A stretch of DNA of 64,000 nucleotides from Macrobrachium rosenbergii (GCF_040412425.1 NC_089749.1:14671162-14735161), one strand, 5' to 3'. Shown: positions 10,879 through 23,402, counted from the stretch's first letter. Notes: generated by a model not told the origin, from the sequence alone. Translations and numbers: made by a program.

Positions 10879-11229
10879 TTATTGAATATGGTGACCATAT
10901 GACACTGAAAACATCTTGATGTTTGTACAGCCATTTTCGAACCTTTTCAGATCTGGCCTCACGCAGAAGAGAAGAGTGCCCAGCCTCATCTTAACGTATT
11001 TCCATGGAGCCCTGAACGTGAAGCTACCAGCCATGGAGACCATTTTCAAACGACCAAGGGCATCGAGGAGCCAGGAACTGGAGGACATTAGAGGGCTAAT
11101 GTTGCAAACTTCCAAAAAATAGGACACATTATTGCGCAGCACCTGGCTTTTGGTCTTGACAAGGAACACTGTGGTGTCCAGCCTTCCAACCACCGGCCTC
11201 CTATGGGAGAGGGAAACAGCTCCCTCCTA
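10879..11229 (-). CDS. Candidate terminal exon or retro-derived fragment
   Basis: On the minus strand an acceptor-like CTTACCTTGCATAG is followed by an open frame of about 116 codons ending in TAA at 10879. The product is a mixed-composition peptide with WLLDALGRLKMVSMAGSF and APWKYVKMRLGTLLFCV. The stop overlaps AATAAA and an A-run, which could be a polyadenylation signal or a decayed poly(A) of a retrocopy. The opposite strand has a donor-like CAAG|GTAAGA at the same edge, so strand is uncertain. I recognise no family. Confidence 0.25.
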
Positions 11230-11924
11230 TGCAAGGTAAGACCAGATAATTATGCAGTTCATCATTATTTTTGAGTGAGGCGTGATGGTTATTGTTATTA
11301 TTTTTGTAAGGTCTGATTAGTTTAGAGTGGGTTCTTCTTTTTAGGATGAATTGAAGGCTATATCTTATTTTCGGTTTATTTGCAATGATTTCTGTGGTTA
11401 TTGATGCATTTCAACCCAAAATCATGATATTGCTGAACCCTCGTGTTCTTTGTTTATCGAAGATAAAACGACGTTCATTGAGTAAACAGAAAATTGTCGC
11501 TTGAAGTTAATATTCATTTTTTTTACGGTCGCAAAGTTAACTATTTACGCATTATTATGTCATCACTGTAGCCAAGGCATTTCCCTTGAACTGGGGCAAC
11601 AAAAAAAAAGAACGAATTTGCAGGTATAAGCTGTAATGTGTCCTTCCACGGGCTGTGAGATACTGATTTTTTATGACCTATGGTGACCAGAAAATAACTT
11701 GGTCGGATCAGGGCGCGGTTGTTTTTGCTTTACAGTAGCGCGTGACGTCACAGATACACCTGGGCAGACCGCGGTCAGTTTTGGAACGAGGGTGGGTAGA
11801 CCTTGTATCTCTATAGACCTTGACTGGTAAATTTCTGGAACCCTAAGATTTGTGTACGGTCGATGCTCACTTATCTTTTTGTTAATCAAGCGGTCTTCGA
11901 AACTGTAGCTCTGAGCATTGCCAT
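11230..11924. other. Unassigned DNA with a full CRE palindrome
   Basis: No gene is recognised. TGACGTCA occurs at 11743-11750 in the context GCGCGTGACGTCACAG; a very similar GCGTGACGTCACAA lies at 30496-30507. This is a consensus CREB/ATF site, but no promoter is evident. Confidence 0.3.
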
Positions 11925-12260
11925 TTGACAGGTGAACATCGACTACCCTTGCGCCCTATTTACCGTCTATCGATGGGAATTTTAAAAGACCCTCCATTAG
12001 CCACTCCAACATCTCCTAAAAACATAACAGACACTTCACACGTCTCGACTGTCGACCTAATCCACGCAACAACTGGCTGCTGGGAGAAAGGGCGCGGTGA
12101 CTGCACAATACATGTACATATGCTACCGGGGTCTAAGCGATGCCAGGCAGGGCAGCCGATCGAGGCTACGGTCGACCCTAAAGCCAACCAAAGCCCTTCA
12201 AAGAAGGCTCGTGCTTACCCCCATACAAATGGGAAAAAGCACATTAAAAGAAGAAGATAA
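11925..12260 (+). other. 111-codon open frame, unassigned
   Basis: The frame starts at an ATG at 11925 and ends with a very basic tail (KKHIKRRR). Composition is balanced and free of simple repeats, unlike most open frames here. No domain, splice context or paralogue in the window is seen. It may be chance or part of an unrecognised interspersed repeat. Confidence 0.18.
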
Positions 12261-13221
12261 TTAGATAGGAATGCAGTCTAATACAACCTACCCAAATCTA
12301 ACTTCACCTTGAACAAAGGATCATATCTTGACTAATGCTGACCTTTCCACCCGAGTCCACCCCCCGCCGCAACCTACGTGACCTCTTCGGCCTTCGGTGC
12401 CATACATGGGGGTGTGTGATAATTCTTAGGACCTCATAATCTCTTCTTTATAAATTTGAGGGTATACAGACGTATTCATAATACTGAAGCGGGCGGATAA
12501 TAATTATATACTTCAACACAGTACAAGATAAAATATTTTGGTAACTGTAAAACCTCTTGAGATTCGCCCCTTTGTATAATAACTCATTTTCGTTCCTTCT
12601 TTTTCAATGGCTCATTTACTTTGCTGAAGAGTAAATATTTAACCTGTTATTTTTTTTTTTTCACGGGAAGACAGCCGTAAGTTTGTAATCCCACTTGAAA
12701 CGCTTATTCCTATTACTTCGACGTTTATACGTTCAATTGGCATCGTATATTGGTTGCTGCTATTATAGCTTCGAGTTCTGGTCATTTATGCCCCGAAGGG
12801 CTAGTACTAAACACGGCGTCCCAAGGAGGTTCCGTCATGCCTTCCGGCCTAAACTTCACATGGCCCAAAGCTGTGACGGCCTTACAGGTTCACGGCCGAA
12901 AATAATACGGCCTAATCGTCCCGAACTCTTAGCTTCGCTGTCATCATAGTTTTAGGTCTTATTTTTTTTTAAGAAAAAGAAAATTTATTATAATTTATAT
13001 ATATAAAAAATAAACTCTCCTTTTCATTTGCATAAATCGGGCAGTCTTAATATTGTCTAACATTGAACATTTCATAGTATTATTTTATTATGTACATTGC
13101 CCGTGAGTTTTTTTTTATAAAAAATATAATTTTTTAATCGCTTAACAGACGTCTACTGCAGATTAAATGTTAACCTTGCCATCAGGGTGACAAAAGGATT
13201 GGGGGAGAGAAAAGAATATTT

Positions 13222-13225
<4 letters not shown>
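12261..13225. other. Unassigned, AT-rich to the right
   Basis: No gene or repeat family is recognised. An 84-codon frame at 12695-12949 is unremarkable. T- and A-rich runs fill 12950-13135. Confidence 0.4.
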
Positions 13226-13282
<57 letters not shown>

Positions 13283-13359
13283 ATGATCGCATTTCAGTTT
13301 CAGACAAAAATTTTTTTCATCATCGTTTGATACTTTGTTAAGTTCACGTAATGTAAATA

Positions 13360-13431
<72 letters not shown>

Positions 13432-13511
13432 ATTTTGCCTTTCAGTTTCGGGTAAACATGTTTTTCATCATCTTTGTTAACACCAGCCAAGTAAGCTGAA
13501 TGTAGGTACGC

Positions 13512-13587
<76 letters not shown>

Positions 13588-13662
13588 TGCCATTCAGTTT
13601 CAGGTAAACATGTTTTTCATCATCGTTTGTTATAGCTAAGTAGGCTAAATATAGGTACGCCG

Positions 13663-13713
<51 letters not shown>
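13226..13713. repeat. Compound array S1: (GA)n plus ~85-bp spacer
   Basis: Four (GA)n tracts (about 13227-13280, 13363-13430, 13515-13581, 13668-13713) alternate with three related spacers. The spacers share TTTCAGTTTCAGGTAAACAT, TTTTTCATCATCGTTTG and TAGGTACGC.GT. The first spacer is the most diverged. Spacer and microsatellite have been duplicated together. Confidence 0.9.
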
Positions 13714-13716
<3 letters not shown>

Positions 13717-13860
13717 TAGATAATCCCTTCTTTCGCTACATCCAATCAGTGATCCTAGAAAAGTAATATAAACACCACGTGTCCGTGAAATGAAAATAGC
13801 ATCTGTTTTTTTATTTGATTTTTTTATAAGTTTGAGATGATTCCAGCAGCCCTGCGGAAA

Positions 13861-13861
13861 T

Positions 13862-13957
<96 letters not shown>

Positions 13958-14008
13958 TATACTAATAATAATAATGCTAATTAGTATTGTTAATAATAAT
14001 AATAATAA

Positions 14009-14039
<31 letters not shown>

Positions 14040-14096
14040 TAACAATAATAATTGTTATTATTATTAATAGTATTATAATATTAATAATATATTGAT

Positions 14097-14158
<62 letters not shown>

Positions 14159-14195
14159 GGTATTATTATCATCATCATCATCATTATTATTATTA
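13861..14195. repeat. (AAT)n/(ATT)n inverted microsatellite block
   Basis: (AAT)n switches to (ATT)n near 13890, returns to AAT near 13965-14110, then ATT, giving several opposing tracts able to fold back. It ends with a short (ATC)n. Confidence 0.93.
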
Positions 14196-14469
14196 TCAAA
14201 GTGATAGCATACTCACCCCATCACACGGACTTTCTCTACATATTATTTTTGATTAATCTCACGGACTTTACATATATATACTTTTATATTTTTGATTAAT
14301 GAACGGGGGGGGGAGGGGGGACTTGTTGGATTTGATTCCGAAGACCGAAGATTTATCATCCGTCCTTTGCTGGTCCCAATGATTTATACCCTCGCATATT
14401 CTTAATTCCTTCGTGTGAGTTATCTCTTCGCCCTCCTGGTGTAATGTGCGCGCTCGAGTTCCTCGTGTA

Positions 14470-15420
14470 ATTTATATCTGCTTACGTTTGCTTCCTGTAA
14501 TTTGTAACTGTCTGTATTTTCTTCGTGTGATTTGTATCTGTGGTTTTATTCGTGTTTTGTATCTGTAGTTTTTCGTGTTTTGTATTTGTGTTTTTTCGTG
14601 TTTTGTATCCGTATTTTTTCGTGTTTTGTATCTGTATTTTTCGTGTTTTGTATCTATATTTTTCCGTGTTTTGTATTTTTTTTCGTTTTTTGTATCTGTA
14701 TTTTTTCGTGTTTTGTATCTGTATTTTTTTGCGTTTTGTATCAATTTTTTTTCGTGCGATTTATATCTGTATTTTTTCGTTTTTTGTATCTATTATTTCG
14801 TGCTATTTGTATCTGTATTTTTTCATGTTTTGTATCTATTTTTTCGTGTTTTGTATCTGTATTTTCTCGTGCGATTTGTATTTATTTTTCCGTGTTTTGT
14901 ATATGTATTTTTCGTGTTTTGTATCTATTTTTCCGTGTTTTGTATATGTATTTTTTCGTGCGATTTGTATCTGTATTTTTTCGTGTTTTGTATCTGTATT
15001 TTTTTCGTGCAATTTTGTATCTGCATTTTCTTCTATGTTGTTTCTCTATGTATTTTCTTTCTGTAGTTTGTATCTATCTTTATTTTCTTCTTTTAATTTG
15101 TATATTTAATTTTTTCGTGTAATTTGCATCTACATTTTCTTCCTGTAATCTGTATCGTTTTGTATTTTCTTCGTGTAGTTTTTATTTGCTATATTTGCTA
15201 TATTCACTTCGTGCAATTTTTATCTGCAATTTTCTTCGTCTAATTTGTATCTTTCTGTATTTTCTTCATCTAATTTTCATCTACCTTTGTTCATGTAATT
15301 TACATGTCTGTATTTTCTTCTTGTACTAATTAGTATCTATCTGTACTTTCTTCATGTAATTTGTAACCACATTCTCTTTGTGTAAGTTATTTCTGTGCGT
15401 ATTCTCTTCCTGTAGTATCG
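14470..15420. repeat. ~23-bp minisatellite, TTTTTTCGTGTTTTGTATCT
   Basis: About forty imperfect units of TTTTCGTGTTTTGTATCTGTA, with a recurring variant GTGCGATTTGTATC. Units near 14560-15010 are regular; later ones drift. Because C/T/G-rich units lack stops, Phe-Cys-rich frames stay open in all three plus frames. Confidence 0.9.
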
Positions 15421-15800
15421 TTATTTTCATCGTTAAATCGATATCCTCATTTCCCTCGTACAATTTATTGCCTTATTGTCCTCTTTCAATAGATATCCAC
15501 CGTTTCGTGTTGTCATGGACTATTCTTCTAAGGTAATTTATATCCTCAGTTCACATCTTCATTTTCCCAGCTTCCCTATTGCAGTTATGATGCAGATTCA
15601 CGTTATGTGTCTTTATAATCCTCATTCCTTGTTAAATTTACAGCAATCTTTGTCCTTAATTAATGTTTATCCACGTCCTCCTGTCGGGAATCGCGTTTCC
15701 CCTCTCGCATAATTTATTCATGAGTGCAAAAAAACTCTACATAACTGAAACTTTCTTGAAATTGAATTCAGGTTCCCTTTCGATTTTAAATTTCACCACG
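15421..15800. other. Unassigned, degenerate margin of the minisatellite
   Basis: Faint TTTCATC/TTCTTC periodicity continues for about 100 bases. Nothing else is recognised. Confidence 0.4.
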
Positions 15801-15804
15801 GAAA

Positions 15805-16154
15805 CAAACAAGTAAAAAATGCCCCGAAGTTCCTTCAGCGCAGTCGAGTTTTCTGTGGAGCGTATAATCAAGGCCACCGAAAATAGATCTATCTTTCGGT
15901 GGTCTCGGTATAATTCTGTATGAGCCGCGGCCCGTGAAACTTTAACAATAGCCCGGTGGTGGCCTGTCCCATATCGTTGCCTGAAGCCCGATTATGACTA
16001 ATTTTAACCTTGAATAAAATAAAAAAAACTACTAAGGCTAGAGGGCTGCAATTTGGTATGTTTGATGGTTGGAAGGCGGATGATCAACATACCAATTTGC
16101 AGCCCTCTAGCCTCAGTTGTTTTTAAGATCGGAGGGCGGACAGAAAAAGTAGAG
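15805..16154 (-). repeat. Family A copy 2
   Basis: Reverse-oriented copy. GAGTTTTCTGT marks the family 3' end, and CCACCGAAAATAGATCTATC with TTTCGGTGG is the TAGATCTA-centred palindrome. The GAGGGCTGCAATTTGGTATG central hairpin is intact, and the copy ends in GGAGGGCGGACAGAAAAAGT. Confidence 0.9.
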
Positions 16155-16215
16155 AACTTCCAGTTGTTAGTAAACAAGCGCGTGTAGGCAGACGTCTTCC
16201 TCTTCGTACTCCTCC

Positions 16216-16259
16216 CTTCTTCTTCTTCTTCTTCTTCTTCTTCTTCTTCTTCTTCTTCT
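16216..16259. repeat. (TTC)n microsatellite
   Basis: About fifteen TTC units just beyond the 5' end of family A copy 2. Confidence 0.93.
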
Positions 16260-17204
16260 AGTATATAGTAAAGTCGCTGGGTTAGACATAGTTTCTTTAC
16301 GAAGCAAAGCTCCATAAAAGTGGGGTTCGAGACTAAACAAAGTTTACATCTCAGTGCAGTTCTCAATTTTAGGTATGATTATAATTTGTTTAGTGGCAAG
16401 TATTATCTTTGGTTATGAAATACTTTTTTTTCCACCATTTCCTGGGTCTTTTTTTTTTTTTGTCTTAATGTTTTCTCACCAGATCGTTCATAGTACCATA
16501 TAAGTTCATATCAGTCCTGCCAGTTTCACATTAAGAACTTTGTTGTATAACGTGTTTGTTATAATTTATAACTATTTGTAGTTCTTTCACCACAGTTAAT
16601 TAACTATAGAGGAGATTTTATCCCCTTAAATGTACGCAAATACGCACTGATCCTCACACGCCCAAGCCTCAAATTTCCTATCACCGTCTTTACTTTCCTA
16701 TTTTCATAATTTAGGACCTATAACTTCTTTGCCGTGTCTATGTCATTCTTCTTTTGTAGAAGCGTCTTCCTTTTTGTCGAAGGCAAGAAGGTTCTTGATG
16801 GTACAGAAATTGTACCGTTCTCATTTTGCCGTTGTATCTGACACTCCGTTCTCTAGAATTCCCTCGGGGCTTGGAATCCACTGCAGTTTTACATAATTAC
16901 ATCTGCTATTCATGACAATATGCATCTCACCTTCATTGCGAACATTGCTATCGAGGCCCCTTGCGTCACACGGCGTTCAAGGCAATGATGATGAAGGGGG
17001 AGGAGGAGGGGCGAGGGAGGGTGGGAGAGGTGGGGAGAAGGAGGGGTGGGGAGAAGAGGAGGGGGAGGATGAGGAATCACCTCAAATCGCAGATACGTGG
17101 AACAGCAAATGATTCCTCACCCAGAAGAGACGTAGAGTGGTTTAGTTTAAAATTTCTGTTCAGATCCATTGACAAGGAGTACTTGCAGAAAAGACCAAAT
17201 CTGA
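16260..17204. other. Unassigned; purine tract near 16990-17090
   Basis: No gene is recognised. GGGGGAGGAGGAGGGGCGAG-type purine DNA occupies 16988-17080. Confidence 0.4.
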
Positions 17205-17545
17205 TTATCTTTTTTTTTTTTTTTTTTGGATCCATCATTATACGTCAGAATAGTTCTGAAACTTATCTACCTTTCTTAAAATTTCCTGAATAGATTTAGA
17301 TTCGAGACACATAATCCGAGTAAACGACCTATGAAGACTTAGAACCAAAGACTGCAAAAGACCAACTATCTGTACTGATATCTTTTTTTTTTTATTGTTT
17401 TGGATCCATCATTATACGTCAGAATAGTTCTGAAACTTATCTACCTTCATCTTACCGAGTACTTGAATAGGTTTAGAGATTCGGACGTATGGCACCATAA
17501 TCCGAGTAAACGACCTATGAAGGAAAATTAGAACCAAAGAAGAAG
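17205..17545. repeat. ~180-bp direct duplication headed by poly(T)
   Basis: Two copies (about 17205-17360 and 17383-17545) share GGATCCATCATTATACGTC, AATAGTTCTGAAACTTATCT and AATCCGAGTAAACGACCTAT, each preceded by a T-run. The second copy has a short extra segment. Function unknown. Confidence 0.85.
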
Positions 17546-18231
17546 AATAATGAAAGCTACAAAATAGAAGAAAAATACTTTTCTGCGAATAGTGGAAATC
17601 AAAGAGAAAGCAAAAAAAAAAATTATGCAAAAAATGCACACATACTCTTAGAGTTTCCCCACGAAAAAAATTGCAAAAATACAATAGTGGGGAAGAAAAT
17701 AAATAAACAAACATTACGCCTAATGTGATATAGTAAATTGCATTACTATATCAAATACAAAATCAAGGACTTTCGAACACCTGAACCAAGGCAAAGAGAG
17801 ACAAGGTCTACCCAGTTGGGTGGAGTCGCCTCCCACACCTGGGGTAACTACGTAGGCGATGACGTATCTTAGAGGTACCTGCTCATCACGGCAGTTCACC
17901 CGATGACGCAGTAAGGAGGTAGACAAAGCTCCGCCTACATGGGGGATTTTGGGGGGAAGTGAACAGACCTCCTCTTTCTCTTGGCCTTGACCTGAACGGT
18001 TTTCCTCATCAGTTTTTACGTTAAGATACAAATCGAGAGGGCAGTTTTCCCATGGGGCGCGGGGCGGGACGATAACAACCCATCACGAAAGTACGGTTCG
18101 GCTGTTGCTTAGGTAATTCCGAATGCAGCCGGCAGTTGCGCCAACCTCCTTCATCTTCTGACTTGCGATGTTACAACTACCTGTGCTGCATGAGTGCCAT
18201 AGTCGGAAACATACACTGGGACGTCGGCTAT
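17546..18231. other. Unassigned, moderately GC-rich island at 17790-18110
   Basis: A 103-codon minus-strand frame at 17720-18031 has no recognised domain. The segment 17810-17960 is single-copy in this window and has short inverted motifs. It resembles no snRNA I know. Confidence 0.3.
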
Positions 18232-18268
<37 letters not shown>

Positions 18269-18328
18269 GTTGGGGAGCATGATTTTACGACCTCTTTTAT
18301 CTAGTTCCTCATTCTACCTCCGTCCAGT

Positions 18329-18382
<54 letters not shown>
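18232..18382. repeat. (GA)n then (CT)n tracts
   Basis: (GA)n at 18232-18263 and (CT)n at 18333-18382 are opposed and separated by 70 unique bases, so they could pair as a hairpin. Confidence 0.93.
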
Positions 18383-18385
<3 letters not shown>

Positions 18386-18429
18386 GTGAATATCACAGCC
18401 AAGCAGAGCTTTGTGAAATAAATGTACGT

Positions 18430-18471
18430 ATGTACATTTTGCTCCAAATTCTCTCTCTCTCTCTGTCTCTG

Positions 18472-18503
<32 letters not shown>

Positions 18504-18545
18504 TCTCTAAGATGGATACTGACGAGTACTTGCCATATTTCTCAA

Positions 18546-18613
<68 letters not shown>

Positions 18614-18653
18614 AGATGAATGCTGACGAGTACTTGCCACACTTCTCAAATAT

Positions 18654-18720
<67 letters not shown>
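18430..18720. repeat. Compound array S2a: (CT)n plus ~45-bp spacer
   Basis: Spacers read AAGATGGATACTGACGAGT, then ACTTGCCATATTTCTCAAATATT, and alternate with (CT)n tracts at about 18451-18508, 18551-18612 and 18657-18718. The same spacer makes the larger array at 20838-21700. Confidence 0.92.
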
Positions 18721-18721
<1 letters not shown>

Positions 18722-19142
18722 TTAGCAACTAGGCACTTCCACGCCACCCCATTCTGATTAACAATCCAGCTATTCGACCTCCGTGAAGGACGAACCAAAA
18801 ATAAAATAAAAAAAAACTCCCAAAGCATTGCTTCGAAAGACGCGACATGACCTTGGCGCCTAATGCATTTGAATGAGAGGGAATCTGTCCTCCGAAGGGG
18901 ATTACCATAGGGCGCTGTGTCCCTTTGATCGCCGGGGTCCCCCGACGACGCCTGCGTCAAAGGTAATGGGTTTCTTAATTGATTTTCATCTCGCTGCGAC
19001 AAAAGAGCGACAAGAAATGGGGGAAATGGATGCGCCTTTATGTTTGTGAGAACTCGGGTCTCCGAAGGCTGTTGTGCGACGTATTATTAGGCGGCGTTAT
19101 TCATCCTCTGTGGGATCGGTCCTGTTACCATTTTTTTTAGAT
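18721..19142. other. Single-copy island, possible conserved non-coding DNA
   Basis: This stretch is repeat-free between two tandem arrays. It has CTAATGCATTTGAATGAG (POU/homeodomain-like), TTCTTAATTGATTTTCAT and several CpG-containing words. No convincing frame. Regulatory function is a guess from composition. Confidence 0.22.
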
Positions 19143-19780
19143 GAGCGTTATTTATTGGGCTATAAATAGCTGGCATTGAAGTTTCAATCAGCGTTATTAT
19201 TGGGGTATAAATAGCTGGCATTGAAGTTTCAATCAGCGTTATTTATTGGGGTATAAATAGCTTGCATTGAAGTTTCAGTCAGCGTTATTTATTGGGGTAT
19301 AAATAGCTGGATTGAAGTTTCAATCAGCGTTATTCATTGGGGCATAAATAGTTGGCATTGAGGTTTCAGTCAGCGATATTGGGGCATAAATAGCTGGCAT
19401 TGAAGTTTCAAGCAGCTTTATTTATCGGGCTATAAGTAGCTGAAATTGAAGTTTCAATCAGCGTTATTTATTGAGGTATAAATAGCTTGCATTGAAGTTT
19501 AAGTCAGCGTTATTTATTGGGGTATAAATAGCTGGCATTGAAGTTTCAGTCAGCGATATTGGGGTATAAATAGCTGGCATTGAAGTTTCAATCAGCGTTA
19601 TTCATTGGGGCATAAATAGTTGGCATTCAACTATTCAAGTCCAAAGAATTCATATCCTAGTTCTTTTGGAATTGAAGTTTTAGTCAGGACTCAATCAGCG
19701 TTATTTTCTCTGTGAAATTTGTTGAAATCAGCGTTATTTATCGGACTATAAACAGCTGGTTGTTTCAATCAGCTCGTTCA
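19143..19780 (+). repeat. 47-bp minisatellite containing TATAAATAG
   Basis: Eleven clear units (starts near 19143, 19189, 19234, 19280, 19325, 19371, 19412, 19459, 19505, 19551, 19593) read CAGCGTTATTTATTGGGGTA, then TAAATAGCTGGCATTGAAG and TTTCAAT. Two units lack five bases after CAGCG. Decayed units trail to about 19780 and faintly to 20040. Each unit holds a TATA-box-like word. Confidence 0.92.
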
Positions 19781-20600
19781 AATTTTTCAATCATTCTTTC
19801 AATATCTTTATTTATCGGGCTTAAACAGGTAAATTTCAATCTTCTGTAAATTTCAATCAGCTTTTATCACCTATAAGTTTCCATCTTTCAGTATCTTTGT
19901 ATTTGATAAATTTCCATCTCTGTATCATTTTCTCCACTGAAGTTTTAGTAAATTTTGCCATCTCTCATGTATCATGATCTCAGTAAAAACAAACATTGAT
20001 TAATTTCCATCAGGTGCACTGTATGCATTTCAGGACCTCTGTCATTTTCTTTGCTGTACCTCGTCTTATTCTCTTTCTTTCTTATGAAATAAATTACCTT
20101 AATGCAAGCAGCGAGCAAGTAAAAATGTTGTATTCTGTTCTGAATTTTCTTTTACCACTCAAACGTTTTTGGGGTCTTCCTTTTCGAGTACCTACTGTTT
20201 GCATTTGTCATATAACCAAGGACCCATTTTCTCTGTGAAATTTGTTGAAAGGTCTGAAAACAATTTTTCTTTCAATATATATACCTATATTTCCATCTTT
20301 CAGTATATATATATATTTCTCCCATATATATATATATATATTTCCATATATATTTTCGTTCATAAATAAATACCTTAATATATATATTTTCTTCATATAT
20401 ATATATATAACCAAGGACCCCGAAAACAATTTTATATATATATATTGTGTATATATATATATATATATTGTGTATATATGATATATATAGAGAGACAGAC
20501 AGACAGACAGACAGAGAGAGTGATACGTACCAAACACAGCTATAATTAAGTCATGGACATTTCCCAATAATATAATATTAAAATAATATTTCAAAGTTTC
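19781..20600. other. Degenerate repeat and TA-rich DNA
   Basis: AACCAAGGACCC..GAAAACAATTTT occurs at about 20213 and 20410, so an AT-rich segment of about 200 bases is partly duplicated. TA-rich runs fill 20274-20490, followed by (CAGA)n at 20493-20513. Confidence 0.5.
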
Positions 20601-20837
20601 AGTTGGGCATTTATGAGAAACTATTCATCAATGAATGAATACGATAAACATTTGCTGCATTTTTCAGAATATTAATAACAACATCTTTTTCTCTTTCTCT
20701 TTCACTTTCACTGAATTCAGCGGAGCCTTGTACAGTAGATCAAATAAGACCGCAGCCGAGTCGTGGATATTTTTCCCGTCGATGTTGGCAGTAATTTCGT
20801 GGCTTCTGAGTTTCCGTTTGGTATTCATGAGAAACAT

Positions 20838-20889
20838 TGCATCCGCTGATGAAGGACAATGAATAATGCTTGGCACATTTCTCAAATAT

Positions 20890-20944
<55 letters not shown>

Positions 20945-20953
20945 AGATCTTTA

Positions 20954-21020
<67 letters not shown>

Positions 21021-21052
21021 AGATGAATGCTGACAAGCATTTAACTTTCTAT

Positions 21053-21115
<63 letters not shown>

Positions 21116-21218
21116 AGATAAATACTGACAAACACTTGACACATTTCTCTAATATTAATCTCTCTCTCTCTCTCTCTAAGAGGAATACTGACAAGTGCTT
21201 GAAACATTTCTCATATTA

Positions 21219-21283
<65 letters not shown>

Positions 21284-21334
21284 AGATGAATGCTGACAAG
21301 CATTTAACACATTTCTCTAATATTAATTTCTTAT

Positions 21335-21391
<57 letters not shown>

Positions 21392-21498
21392 AGATGAATA
21401 CTGAGAAGTACGTACTTGAAATATTTCTCAAATATTAATCTCTCCCTCTCTCTCCCCAAGATGAATACTGACAAGTACTTGATATATTTCTCAAATAT

Positions 21499-21557
<59 letters not shown>

Positions 21558-21599
21558 AGATAAATACTGACAAATACTTGACACATTTCTCAAATATTA

Positions 21600-21658
<59 letters not shown>

Positions 21659-21700
21659 ATGAATAGTGACAAATACTTGACACATTTCTCAAATAGAGAG
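20838..21700. repeat. Compound array S2b: (CT)n plus ~45-bp spacer
   Basis: About eight spacers of the form AAGATGAATACTGACAAGTA, CTTGACACATTTCTCAAATA and TTAAT alternate with (CT)n runs of 12-70 bases. The array shares its spacer with S2a, 2.1 kb upstream. At the last spacer (21656-21695) the right-hand flank changes to (GA)n, so the simple repeat switches strand. Confidence 0.93.
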
Positions 21701-22117
21701 AGAGAAAGAGAGAGAGAGACGTCATTCAATTTCACCATGGATTCAGAGAACAAAAGTTACAAAAAAGAACGAGAATCGAGTAGAAATCAAAGGAACAGGC
21801 TTAATATTATGCTGGATGAATCACACATCATGTCTTACAAATCGATACAACATACATCACAATTTATACAATACAGTGTACATCAAATACAACATCCATC
21901 ACAATTCATGCACCATATATCCTAAATTACATAACATAGTAAATCGCAAATCTCATACATTTTACGGAGGGTTTTCGTGACTCAGTTTCCGTATTTTCTT
22001 CGAGAGTTAATAACAGCGAGATCCTTTCCGCCCTTCTGATACTGTTATGCATGACGGGTAAGGAGATCCTTTATCATTTAAATGCAAAGTGACAAGGGAC
22101 ATGCCATGCATAAATTG

Positions 22118-22120
<3 letters not shown>
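21701..22120. other. Unassigned unique sequence
   Basis: A short (GA)n run at 21696-21718 is followed by DNA with repeated CATCACAATT-like words (21852, 21896). No gene is seen. Confidence 0.4.
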
Positions 22121-22185
<65 letters not shown>

Positions 22186-22246
22186 AAAGCTTAAATATAA
22201 ATGCTTAGTATCGTTTTGGAAATTGGAGAATATTACAGAAATGTCA

Positions 22247-22310
<64 letters not shown>

Positions 22311-22466
22311 AAAACATTAAGTACAAATACTTAGTATCGTTGTAGAAATTGAAGAATATTACAGAAAAATGTCACGAGAGAGAGAGAGAGAGAGAATAAA
22401 ACCTAAAGTACAAATGTTTAGTATCGTTGTAGAAATTGGAGAATATTACAAAAATGTCACTTAAGC

Positions 22467-22505
<39 letters not shown>

Positions 22506-22522
22506 TGAAAGAGAAAGCCCCT

Positions 22523-22557
<35 letters not shown>

Positions 22558-22619
22558 AAGCTTAAAGTCCTTATGCTTAGTTTCGTATTGGACAAAGAAG
22601 AATATTACAAAAGCGTCGT

Positions 22620-22659
<40 letters not shown>

Positions 22660-22748
22660 CTTTCATCTTCGGCTGTCCGTGACAGCTTTGGTAAACCAAA
22701 ATTGATGACTATAATGAGAAGAGAGAGAATAAAAACATTAAGTACAAA
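22121..22748. repeat. Compound array S3: (GA)n plus ~70-bp spacer
   Basis: Spacers share TGCTTAGTATCGTTTTGGA, AATTGGAGAATATTACAGAA and ATGTCA and alternate with (GA)n tracts from 22121 to about 22655. A shortened spacer (AAAACATTAAGTACAAATA) reappears at 22731-22749 without the rest. Confidence 0.92.
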
Positions 22749-22855
22749 TAGGGCCACATTCGACGGTGAAGAAGATTTTCCTATGAGGGGAACGTAAAGG
22801 ATGAAGCTATCGTGTTTACTGTGCGAAAAGAAAGACGAAAAGTAGACAGTGGGAT

Positions 22856-22856
<1 letters not shown>

Positions 22857-22925
<69 letters not shown>

Positions 22926-22974
22926 GTATGTATGAATATACATATTTATTATTTACACTCATACAGAAACATAT

Positions 22975-23048
<74 letters not shown>
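22857..23048. repeat. Two (TA)n tracts with a short spacer
   Basis: (TA)n at 22857-22918 and 22979-23047 flank about 60 bases ending CAGAAACATATATTGTATAT, which resembles the end of the module at 24486-24597. Confidence 0.92.
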
Positions 23049-23052
<4 letters not shown>

Positions 23053-23150
23053 TAAATGTATGTATATGTATATGTGTTTTTGTAGTGTGTAAATATATTC
23101 ATACCACCTCTTCCAGCATTATTCTTATACATGACAAAGATAGCTACACT

Positions 23151-23151
<1 letters not shown>

Positions 23152-23184
<33 letters not shown>

Positions 23185-23336
23185 ATTCATGAGAGACGAC
23201 CAACTCCTTGTCAATAAAACCGCTCATGTTCATCCCTCCCGCAACAAATAACGCTTCCCCGAAATCTATCTTTTGCAGAGCAATAATAAAAGCAACAAGA
23301 AAAGGTCGCCTGAGGCCTGGGCATTACGCCATTAAA

Positions 23337-23402
<66 letters not shown>
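23152..23402. repeat. (AC)n and (CA)n tracts
   Basis: (AC)n lies at 23152-23182 and (CA)n at 23340-23402, separated by unique DNA without a recognisable gene. Confidence 0.92.

Noticed and set aside
14470..15122. Three overlapping Phe/Cys-rich proteins up to 196 codons
   Set aside because: All arise from a 23-bp T-rich minisatellite lacking stops.
13226..21700. Opposed (GA)n and (CT)n tracts as transposon termini
   Set aside because: No consistent element ends or target duplications; simple repeats alone explain them.
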